DNA from: Leidyana gryllorum EB-2025a
Lineage: Eukaryota > Apicomplexa
Length of the DNA: 64,000 nucleotides
Direction of reading: 5' to 3'
Assembly: GCA_048772705.1 (NCBI GenBank)
Contig: JBLWGC010000208.1
Coordinates: 62,001-126,000 of the forward strand
Positions 23,576 through 32,869 of the stretch are shown here, piece after piece. The first letter of the stretch is position 1. Every line of letters starts with the position of its first letter. The translations under genes and the position numbers were made by a program. Below the pieces are notes generated by a model. It made no database searches. It was not told the DNA's origin and saw only the letters and a program-made list of their open reading frames with translations.

Positions 23576-26500
23576 TCATACGACACTTCTTCGAGCTGGC
23601 CTTCGACTTGAGCGAGATTGTTCCGAGCCTATCGAGGATGTGCTGGCACGGCGTCTACGCTTCTCAATTGGTTCCACCGTAGAATGACTAGCTGTATGCT
23701 CTTGGATAGCGAAGAAGTCTTGCAGCGCTTTCGGCAGCTTCGCGAAGGAGCGTTCTGCCGCGAGATGACCCCCTTTTTCGTACCACAATGGCCATGGTGC
23801 TTGTCGTTCGCCAGTGTGCGTATGCCGCTCGTCGATGAGCACCGCAACTCCATGGTCTCGAGAGTGGCGGAGCACTCGTCCCACGGCTTGGAACAACGCC
23901 CGATAGGCATTCCCTCGGTACCAACGGCGACCATTCAAGACGTTTCGGAGGTTGGGATCTCCCTCTTGTCCCATTCCCATCACGGCTCGTCTACGAATGG
24001 CTCAGGATAAGATTGAGCTCACCGTTGCGGACTCACTCATCGTTGAATGCCTGTTTCGCAGCCACTGTTGGATCTCGAGTGTTTGCAAAAGGTATACCAA
24101 CGCAAATGGCACATCTGGCCAATGAATCGTCCAGGCTAGTCCCCTCGGCGAGCTTTCCGCGGTATACCCCGAAGAAGACAGCACTGCCTGGCGATTGCAG
24201 GATTGCACGCTTGTACACTTGCAGTTGTTCGCGGAAAGTTTGCGGATTGCTGTCCACACGGTGTGAGACTGCCCCGGAGAGAGAGACATCTGTCTCACCT
24301 AGCTTCGACGAAGATCTCGCCTTTCATCGCCGCGAGAGCGGTCCAGAACGTGCAGCCCATAGATGGAACTGTGGTGCTCTGCCAGTACGTGTGTGCCCTC
24401 TTCAGGAAAGCATAACTGCTAACAAAGATCAGCAAGCCTCCAGGCACAAAAGTGGCGATTGAAAGAATTGACAAACCAACTCTAGCTAAGAAATCTTCCT
24501 TTCCGATCCTGGAGAAGCTGCACAGGAACCAACTAAGTTGAACTCACTCTGCATATGTACATTTAGCCGGAGACAATCGTAATTGAGCGGTTCCCTCAAT
24601 GAGCATCTGTCCCAGAGAGGTCGGTGGGAAGCTTTTACCCACGCTGTTGAGGTAGATTGATGGTCAAGCGGTGAGATCTCACCAGATCTCGGACGGCATG
24701 TCTTGCATTGCGAAAACACGGAATTGATTCGGTTTCACGACATGCAAGAGCGTTCGTACTGTAGATGGAAGACACTTGGAGCTGTAAGCTTCTCCTAATT
24801 CCGGGAAGACAGACTCAATGGGCGAAAGCGTGCCGCTGGCGAGTATAATCGACCGACACTTCTTGGCGAGTCTTTCAAACGCTACACCAGGCCACAGGCA
24901 TCGCACTCGAAATATTAGTCTTTTGGCAGGGGTGTTCGAGGCCCAAGCAGAAGGCACCCAGTCCACTCTGACTGATAGTCTCCGTAGTAATATGCCGATT
25001 GATGAATTGTGATTCACCTGAGTATGCGAAGGGGAAAGCCGAGACTAGATCAAGATAGATGCAGAGTCTTTCAAAGATGAGAAACTTGGTGTTGACTCGT
25101 GTGATTGCGGATGCTCTCTGAAAGAGGATGATTGTTGGAGTATACTGTCTGTGACACTCACGAGATGTCGTTTCTGTGGTCTGTCGAGAAAGCGGCGTAC
25201 AAGTGACAGGAAGGGTTTGAGCAGTTGCAGCACCCGGATGGCGACCTCCAAGGAGTTGGGAGGTATCTGCATTGCTCGTAGCCAGACCTCCGCTGGGCCA
25301 CTGGCACTCGCTGGGCCGTGCGATATGACTTCGACCTCATCGACAGCTCTGAATCGTTTGTATTTGTATAAGGGTGGGAGGCGGGTTATTCACACACCTT
25401 GCGAATCTGTCTCTCTGGGTTGATACAAAGCTGAGGGATTATCGATGAGGGGGACAACAAGTGATCAACTCACTTCAGGACGTCGCGAATATGATTGAAG
25501 AAGGGAGCGAAAGTTTTGAGTGCTGCTCCAGCAGCTTCGCTCAAAGACTCAATGCATGTATCGTCATGAGTCTGGAGTCCTCCGAAGGTGTGCTGGAAGT
25601 CCGTCCCTGAGGGCAGTGCGAAACACTGCAGGAGAGCTTCAGCCTCGAACAAGGAGTCGAAGCTCCATTCAAAAGACGCATCCTCGCGACAATTCTTACA
25701 ATGGGATCTAAGGGTTGTGTGTTGACGGCGTGCTTACATCCTCTATGTTGTGAGCCTCATCGAATATGATGAGTCCGTCAGCCAACCGTTCTTCGAAGTC
25801 TTGAAAAAATGTCAGGAGCGGGTTGAGCAGGTAGGAGTAAGGTATGACGATGAAATTGGCTTCTTGTGCGACTGTCTGACCGACCGAGAGTCATGGCATA
25901 TGGGCACTCCCATCTGTGATACGGAACGTACCCGTTCGGCTGGTGTAGTAGGGACAACAAGAGTCTGATGGTGGTGCAGCTCGGAGGGTTCCCACAGTTG
26001 TGAGTTGCAGTTGTCCGGATTTGATTGGCAAAGTGGTACAACTCCGTGTCTGTCGAACAATGAAGCGTTCATCATGATGCCGGTTGGGAGAAGGTGCTTA
26101 CGCATTCTTCGATGTCCCAACTGCCATCTGTGTCGCATCCCTTATATGCACAGAGCGCATTGGTTATCAGTCTATTTGCAGCTGCTTGGGCGACGTGTGG
26201 TTCCGCCATGCGGCTGAGATGTATGCAAACCTTCCTGTTCTTGTCGGCAGAGTCGACAGCCTCTCGCATTTCCTCGCAGATCTGATCTATTCTCGATCTC
26301 AAACCGACATCATCTCCACCAGCCGCATCGACCAGTGGACAAGCATGCTGTCTCGCCCCCAGAACAGCCATCCGAGGATTGAACACAGTGCGCCGAATCT
26401 CTTTGGTGATATTTCTGGCCTGGGCGTGGGTACGAGTAGCGTATACCACTAACGGTGGTTTGTGCACCGCTTCGGCCTCCTCATCCTCGTCTGGGTCTCC

Positions 26501-27265
26501 TCCTACTTGCAACAGACCATCCGAGTCGCACTTTGACGTGCTCGTCGTGCTTGGCGACTCATGGGGTTCATCACTGTCTGAGACAATAACCTCCTCACTC
26601 GTGGGTATCATACAACTGGGGCTCTCCACGGCATCGTAGAAACTTCCATTCTCATCAGAGTCGACAACGACTGGCACGTGTCCCCCAACGGATACTTCTG
26701 ATTCACTGGTCATCTCAATGGGATCCCGGGTTGTGGACGGGGACTGTCTCTGCTGCTTTTTCGTAGCCTCGAGTTTCCCTGTGACATAGTATTGGTGTCT
26801 TTGCCAGCTAAGGGCCCCGCAGATGAGAGCCAGGGTTTTGCCAGTTCCTGTTGGCGACTCTATGCATCCATGAGCTCCGGAGACTGCAGCTTTGATTACG
26901 GCCATCATAACGGCCTCTTGCGCTCGAAAGGGAGTTACAGTTTCCGGGAACCATACTGGTACTCCACATAAGTGGCGGAAAGGTTTGTCGACGCTGAGTG
27001 TACGGAGTAAAGGAAAGTACTGTGCAGAGAAGAAGGAGAGATTGAGAGGTTCGTCCTCGGCGTCTCCCCTGGAGTCATCCTCCAAGTTGCCACTGGTGGC
27101 GTCGAGATGGTTTACCTGTTCTTGGAACTGGGGGTTTGACTGTAAACGTGTTGCAGCTGTACTGTCTGCAAGGGCTACATTTGCGGTGAATGTGTCCAAA
27201 AGCCATTGGAAGCCTCGAGGCACTTGGCGAGCTTTGTCAGTTTCATTGTTCCTTCCCACATACAT
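23576..27265 (-). CDS. XPD/FANCJ/RTEL-type iron-sulfur DNA helicase
   Basis: Twelve exons give 1,062 residues: 27265-26102, 26049-25932, 25871-25738, 25694-25474, 25430-25398, 25348-25162, 25117-25018, 24971-24683, 24643-24548, 24517-24299, 24249-24037, 23990-23576. Visible motifs are ESPTGTGKT (Walker A), YATRTHAQ (Ia), DEAHNIED (II), SGTLSP (III), VFFGVYRGKLAEGTS (V) and QAVGRVLRH (VI). Four cysteines flank the expected iron-sulfur insertion: ARQHAC, ALCAYKGC and SCCPYY. An acidic insertion of about 100 residues between motifs I and Ia resembles FANCJ and DDX11. It should unwind DNA 5'-3' in repair, crosslink or telomere processing. FANCJ-like is my best guess; RTEL1 or CHL1 cannot be excluded. 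The start codon is 15 bp past the preceding gene's stop. Confidence 0.88.
25398..25430 (-). other. 33-nt micro-exon in the helicase gene
   Basis: Flanked by introns of 43 bp (25431-25473) and 49 bp (25349-25397), both GT...AG and of typical size. Phase is kept with the exon (2 to 2) and also without it, so skipping would change the protein by 11 residues without a frameshift. Confidence 0.5.
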
Positions 27266-27280
27266 TTCGATAAAAGGTCT

Positions 27281-30200
27281 TCAAAGTTCACTACCTGCCC
27301 GTTTCGCACTTCTGCGGGCTTGGCCACTCAATCTGGGTGCTTTCGGCTGCTTTCCGTCCACTTCCACCAGGGGACCAGCATTCACGTCCACTGGATGGAC
27401 GGCTTGATAACTGTCGAAGGTCGGTCTGTGGATGGCCAAGAGACTAGTTCTCAACAAACTGCGGACTGCCAGCTCCTTATCCATGGGATGAAGTCCGTGG
27501 CATGCGTCGACCAATCTCGCATCGAGATTGAGGAACAACTCGGCTTCCTCGGCATCGTTGGGAAGCTTCTTGACCAACAGCCGGTCCACCACATCGGCCA
27601 GTGCGTAGGTGGTGCCGCGATCGAGTTTCAAAGAGTTCACGGAATTGACTGTGCTCTCGATCAAACTGCGTTCGCACTCGGTGATTTTGGCCTGTCCGAA
27701 GAGAAATGCGTCTTTGCTCGGGGGCGAGCCGTAAACAACTGCTGGGTATCTCAACTCTTCGTCGAAAACATCGTCAAACTCCTGCAGTTGTCGGGTGGGA
27801 GAGCCTTCTTGAGAGCAGTCGGTCGTCTTTCGGGGGGATTTGGGGTCTTTGACGGGGGGATGGGTGGCCACCTCCCAGTCCTCATCGCCTTCCGCCACCA
27901 GCGGGATCTCAACGTCTTTCTGAGCCTTGGTGAAGGTAGGAGCCGAGTGTAATCGGCGGCGGAGACGGTTCTCGCCCTCGAAAACTCGCTTGGATCCCTG
28001 AACGATACCCTTGAAGATCTCGTTGCTGAGCTCCCTTCCAATGTCTTTGGCCATCTCGTCGCCCAGCGACTTGGTGAACTGCTTGGCTATCTTGCTGGCT
28101 GTTTCCCGAATACGGTCCAGAGTGCAGTGACTGCGAGCGCACTCATTCACAACCGATTTGTATTCGTGAGAGTCGCGAATTTGGTTCAGAGTGTCGGTGG
28201 AAGCTTGTTCGACGTCGATGCTGCAAGTTGTGGCAACGGCGTTCTCAACTTCGACAGCGAACCCTCGGATCCACTCGTCCTCCATTCCACCACTCTCCGG
28301 ATGAGCCGCCGGGTCGGTCGGCTCCACCAAGGTGGCAGCTGTGCAGACTGCCTCCAAGAAGCTCTCTTCAGTACAAGTCAACGATGTTTGCGGGATCGAG
28401 TCATCCGCGGCAACGTCCTCAAAGGCGGAGAATCCTCTCACTTGAGAGTTGAGCTCGCGGATGTTCGCTTGCCGCGCGCAGTCGGCGAGAACGTGAGCTT
28501 GAAGTGCTTTTTCCACTTCCATCTGGGGAGTTGTGGCCCGCATGATTGAGAGCAAGACGACCCGGAGATCGTGTTGTACTTCCAACGGGGAGACGTCGGG
28601 CTCGCGGCCAAGTGCTTGTCGGTAGCAGCTTTTCAAAGCAGACGCCGAGATCTTCAAACTCTCCTTAACAGCAGCCACAATCTCCTCGGCCTCGATCTGG
28701 AGGTCCACGAGAGCCGGTTTTGGCTCCTGGCTCTCGATAGCGTCACAGCGAGTGACAATGCGTCTCGCTGCCTCGACACTGAGGGGGCTCACAGAGTCTT
28801 TTTGGAGACTCCACAGCACACGCTGGGGTTTGCGCTCGTTCACGAGCAACTCAGCAACGGCTCCACTCAGTCTGCCGTAGCAGCTGTCGGGATCCACTGC
28901 CAATCCGCTCATGATTTTGCCCAACGCAGCTTGGAGGGGGGAGGCAACAGTGACTTGGATGGTGGGTTTGAGCGGTGCCGCAATCTCGATGGAGTTTTGC
29001 TGAGAAACATTGTCGACAGATTGGGTAACAACGCTGGCGCGGGGCACTTGACCGGTTTGGATATCCTTCGCTTGCGGTCTGCGTTCACCCAGGATCGGCT
29101 CAGCAATGTAAGTGACTGTCTCGACAAAGTCCTCAAACAAATCTTCAATGCCACCAACACGGCGGATCACCTGGACACTGGGTTCCACCGGGACATTGAC
29201 TGTAACTTTGTTGAGGATGGGAACAGAGTGTACAGTTTTGGCCCCAGGGGTGGCTTCCTCTTCCTCCTCAGCAGTCTCCTCACCTTCAGCCTGAGACAGG
29301 AATACTTCCCTCTCTTTCTTCAGCAAGGCAATGGCATCAGGCGATTGTTCCTTGAGGCGGTCGAACCAGCTGCCCTCGTGCTGCAGGATGAGCTTTCCAT
29401 CCTCAGCGACGCCGGCTGACTGTAAAGTAGCCACCTCACCGCCCACAACAACTTCATTGCGGAAGTCGACGGTGAGAGAGAAGGGGTCGGCTTGCGGCTT
29501 CTCCTCAGAAACCTCAATGACCAGTACAGGTGCGGGGGGAGGAGGAGTGGTAGTGGTGGTGGTGGTGGTGGTTGTAGGAGGGGCGGTTGTTGTCTGGACT
29601 TCGGCAATCTTGAACTGGGCAGGCGCCATATGTTTCGCAGCGCTTTTAGGCTTGCCGCAAGTCGAGCACGGCCAAGCCATCAGACCAGCTCCGCCTTCGC
29701 CTTTGAGTTGAGGTGGTTGGTCAAGAGTAATTCGGGTGTCCGAGTGATTTTCGTGATCAGACGAGGAATCGTCACTGCCAAAATCGATACCAATCACTTC
29801 TCCCGGGCCCTCGTCCACCGGAGCCAAGTGGTGGAACGCATCCGGTGCTGCCGTAGAAGTTCGCGGACCGCTACGGCGCTCAAAGTAGATACGGTTGCTG
29901 TTATGATCATCGACAATATCGTCGATCCGCCCATCCGGACGTCCGGCGTTACCGTCAGAATCCGAGTCATTGTAAAAACCGTCATCGCCTTCGCGGTCGG
30001 TGTAATGGTCACCCGACCGTCCGCCGCGCGAGCCGCGACCCCCTCGTGGCTTTCGCGTGAGGTCACCCGGTGGAATCGCGAAATCATCATCTGAAGCTGG
30101 GATTGCAGGGGTCGGAGTTGAGACGGGGGGTTTCGGGGTGGTCATGGGGACAGGTCTGGGAACAGGAGGAACAGGTGCACCGTGATGCTTCCCTCCCCCG

Positions 30201-30850
30201 TAGGCGGTCGGGTACACATCATACCAGATCTCACATTGGGGAGTGTCATACAAGGGATAACCAAGACGGGTGAAGGCGCAGGGATCGACAGCGAAGCTGC
30301 GACCGAAGGAAGTTGCCCAAACTGGGAGCTTGAGAACTTTCTCCACAGTAATGCGCTTTTGCACGGCAGCCTTCTTTGCAGGACTCACATACTTGCCAGC
30401 TTTTGACAAGATGTCGCGTTCAACTTCCACATCCGCGGAAGATGGCCAGCGTGAACCCGCCAATATTGCTTCCTTTGTAGCAACTCTAATCTGCGCCGGG
30501 GATGGGATTTCGAGAACTTGACGTTCTTCGCATGCCGTAGTGACGACCCCTCTGAGGAACTCGTTGGCAAACTGGCCTGCCAGGTCAAGCTGGCCGCCCA
30601 GACGCTCATCCAAGCTCTCAGACGCCTGGACTAGGGTGTTGAGCTGTTCATAGATGTCTGTGAGGAAGGGCGGAGTGGTCTGCAGGAACTCCCGAGCGAC
30701 ATTGTTAATAACTGAGCGAACTTGCTCAGCACAAGCCGCGGTATCGAGGTGGGCGACTGCTGGCCACCAAACGGACTGTTGGCGGCTAGTAGCTTCCTGT
30801 GAGGGCGGTCCCGCAGCCGCCAGAGCGGTGAAGACCGGAAGAAGGAACAT
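27281..30850 (-). CDS. large secreted, low-complexity protein
   Basis: Intronless 1,189-residue protein with an N-terminal signal peptide (MFLLPVFTALAAAGPP). Not similar to a family I know. The first 230 residues are helical with scattered cysteines, residues about 235-440 are Pro/Gly/Asp-rich, and a Thr-run followed by Pro (29540-29600) separates that from a long helical, Val/Ala/Glu-rich region (about 450-1,160) with spaced cysteines. The C terminus is basic. Secretion to a surface, wall or extracellular compartment is inferred from the signal peptide and absence of other membrane segments. It lies 80 bp after the TBC gene and 15 bp before the helicase on the same strand. Confidence 0.75.
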   Translation of the reverse strand: MFLLPVFTALAAAGPPSQEATSRQQSVWWPAVAHLDTAACAEQVRSVINNVAREFLQTTPPFLTDIYEQLNTLVQASESLDERLGGQLDLAGQFANEFLRGVVTTACEERQVLEIPSPAQIRVATKEAILAGSRWPSSADVEVERDILSKAGKYVSPAKKAAVQKRITVEKVLKLPVWATSFGRSFAVDPCAFTRLGYPLYDTPQCEIWYDVYPTAYGGGKHHGAPVPPVPRPVPMTTPKPPVSTPTPAIPASDDDFAIPPGDLTRKPRGGRGSRGGRSGDHYTDREGDDGFYNDSDSDGNAGRPDGRIDDIVDDHNSNRIYFERRSGPRTSTAAPDAFHHLAPVDEGPGEVIGIDFGSDDSSSDHENHSDTRITLDQPPQLKGEGGAGLMAWPCSTCGKPKSAAKHMAPAQFKIAEVQTTTAPPTTTTTTTTTTPPPPAPVLVIEVSEEKPQADPFSLTVDFRNEVVVGGEVATLQSAGVAEDGKLILQHEGSWFDRLKEQSPDAIALLKKEREVFLSQAEGEETAEEEEEATPGAKTVHSVPILNKVTVNVPVEPSVQVIRRVGGIEDLFEDFVETVTYIAEPILGERRPQAKDIQTGQVPRASVVTQSVDNVSQQNSIEIAAPLKPTIQVTVASPLQAALGKIMSGLAVDPDSCYGRLSGAVAELLVNERKPQRVLWSLQKDSVSPLSVEAARRIVTRCDAIESQEPKPALVDLQIEAEEIVAAVKESLKISASALKSCYRQALGREPDVSPLEVQHDLRVVLLSIMRATTPQMEVEKALQAHVLADCARQANIRELNSQVRGFSAFEDVAADDSIPQTSLTCTEESFLEAVCTAATLVEPTDPAAHPESGGMEDEWIRGFAVEVENAVATTCSIDVEQASTDTLNQIRDSHEYKSVVNECARSHCTLDRIRETASKIAKQFTKSLGDEMAKDIGRELSNEIFKGIVQGSKRVFEGENRLRRRLHSAPTFTKAQKDVEIPLVAEGDEDWEVATHPPVKDPKSPRKTTDCSQEGSPTRQLQEFDDVFDEELRYPAVVYGSPPSKDAFLFGQAKITECERSLIESTVNSVNSLKLDRGTTYALADVVDRLLVKKLPNDAEEAELFLNLDARLVDACHGLHPMDKELAVRSLLRTSLLAIHRPTFDSYQAVHPVDVNAGPLVEVDGKQPKAPRLSGQARRSAKRAGSEL
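29540..29610 (-). repeat. Thr/Pro codon repeat
   Basis: Runs of ACC/ACA codons followed by CCT/CCC codons (seen on + as GGT/GTGG runs), encoding about ten Thr and then four Pro. Part of the secreted 1,189-residue protein; likely length-variable between isolates. Confidence 0.7.
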
Positions 30851-30930
30851 TGTAGCTTGTAACTCTGTTTGTGTGTAAGTCAGTCAGTCAGCCTGCCATG
30901 ACACACAGAGAAGACGACGCAAACATGACA

Positions 30931-32793
30931 CTATGACCGTCTCCCAATCACTTTGGGTAAGAAGCGGAGTGAACGCTTGCTTCCATCTTGACCTCGACAA
31001 TTAAGTTGTGGCCGTGCTTGTCGCTGTCGCCTCCCGCTTCTGGAGTCAGTGTCTTTGGCGTTGGACAACCCTGGATCGTCGTCGGGTTCATCTTCATCCA
31101 CGTCGACGTCCACATCCTTCAGCGCCAGGTTCAAAGGGTCTGTGGCATTTTTGTATGGGCAGCAAGCCGATAACTCGCGGGCTTACTTTCTCGAGCCGGC
31201 GTTTGAGGTGGTATAGCTAGTTCAGTGGCGTCGACTGACGGTCGCTTCCGGCCCTTCGATCGACTGGTGTCCAACAAGCGAGCAAAGTCCACATCCGAAG
31301 TGATCTGGAGTGAATGTTCATATGCAAAGTGGCCCCAGCTACATACCCAGCTCATGCTTTCTGGTATCTGCCAATCCTCGGCTCCTTTTATCAACATTCG
31401 CCCGATTTTGGACTCATCGCAGTCTCCGGAAGACCTTAGAGACTTAAGAAATCTCACGATGCTTTCAAGTCGCAGACGGAGGAGGAATGATTGCAATACC
31501 TAAAGACAGCAAACATGTGTGGGGGTGGGAGCCGGAGTTGAGTGAGGCCCCCGGGGAGTAGTGGGAAGATCAATGTCGGTGTACCTTAAGCAATGACAGA
31601 GTGACAGGCAGAATAGCGTGTAGCCCCGTGCACAGGATATAGTCCCACACAATCACCACCGTCCCTAACGGCAGGGAGGTGACAAACAGAGTGAGATACC
31701 TGACATGTCGTAAAAGCGGAGCCAAAGTGAAGACATGCCACTCAAGTAGTAGCAATCTCACCACTGATGCAAATACACAGGAGGTAACACATTCTCTTGT
31801 ATGAAGTGGCGGCGGAGCTCAGGAGCGTATAATTCAGCCAGCATATCGAAGGCTGAGCGGGCAGTTGTGTCGACCAGTTTGCCTTTGAGCACTCACTCAC
31901 TGTCTATATAGGGTTCTAAGAGAGGAAATCCTTCGCGGAAGAAGCCGTGCAGTTGGTAGCGCGACATGAGGGTAGCGAAGAACCAGAAGGTCTCTACTTC
32001 GGGAGCGAAACCCGAGACGAGCATAATGAATCCCATGACAAAGTTCATGCCCTGGCAATATCCAACATGGGGGGCGAAGTTAGCATATGCATTCTGCGGT
32101 GAAGTCGTGGGACGTACGAGAGAGATAGAGAGAGAGGCTCACCAGCACTACGTGTAAAGACTTCTGTGCTTGGACATCGAATATAGGAATCTCAGGGAAG
32201 GTACGTGCAATATCAATATCAATCAAAGCTGCAAACTTGGAGGGTTTCTCGGACAGCTTCTGGAATAGCTCCACTGGATTCATATCATTTGACATCTCTT
32301 CTAGCCTCGCTATGCTGAATTCATCGTCATATTGCTCTTCGTCGTCTCCTGACTCCCCATCTTGTCCAGGCGGAATTCGATACGGCACGAGTGGGATGAC
32401 AGGAGAGAGATCCGGAGATTCCAACAGCGTCTTCAATCCGACCACCACAGTCCAAGCTTCCCATCGGAACTTTTGAGGCACGCCTCTGTCAATAGAACGA
32501 TAGTCATTGGGGGACGTCGAGTTGTCTAACCTCTTCATCCGCCGCTGAAAAGTGGTGGTATGATCCCGATGGAATCCAGCCAAGTCGCGAGTCTTCATGC
32601 TCTTCCACTTCAGGTAGGTGCGAGTGCTGCTGACTCCATACGCCTCATTCTGACAAGGCTTTTGAACTGCATCAGCAATGGTACCACTTACGAATACAGC
32701 AGCAACCGCATCTTGGGATCTGTCGGGGGAGGATGTATCTGGACGGGATGGAGCAGCCTCGTCCCTCATTTTGACTTCAGTTGTCGCCACCAT
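30931..32793 (-). CDS. TBC-domain Rab GTPase-activating protein
   Basis: Predicted Rab GAP of 509 residues in seven exons: 32793-32692, 32649-32143, 32093-31901, 31852-31762, 31699-31585, 31499-31187, 31139-30931. The TBC domain covers about residues 75-340. The catalytic arginine finger is in IDIDIARTFP and the glutamine finger in HVGYCQGMNF, both intact, so it should be active. Later blocks EVETFWFF, LPPVYLHQWYLTLF and VIVWDYILCTG match the TBC helical core. A short, acidic then basic tail ends the protein. Its Rab partner cannot be inferred. It is the first gene of a three-gene same-strand run and diverges from the RAD16-like gene, with 76 bp between the start codons. Confidence 0.9.
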
Positions 32794-32869
32794 TATTCTA
32801 TTCACCGTCTTCGCTAACGTGAGGCTGCCATTTGCTAGGGGAGATAGACAAGGTACTTTTTATTTTGGG
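32794..32869. promoter_or_regulatory. 76-bp bidirectional promoter interval
   Basis: Shortest divergent spacing in the window, between the TBC gene and the RAD16-like gene. No recognisable TATA or initiator element. Inferred from arrangement only. Confidence 0.3.

Noticed and set aside
23561-23687. Extra 52-bp intron and last exon for the OCRE-like gene
   Set aside because: Possible in phase, but it would overlap the helicase coding exon; the in-frame TGA at 23567 is simpler.
28571-29419. 282-codon + strand frame antisense to the secreted protein gene
   Set aside because: No family resemblance, no signal peptide, no splice context; likely a shadow of codon bias in the intronless - strand gene.
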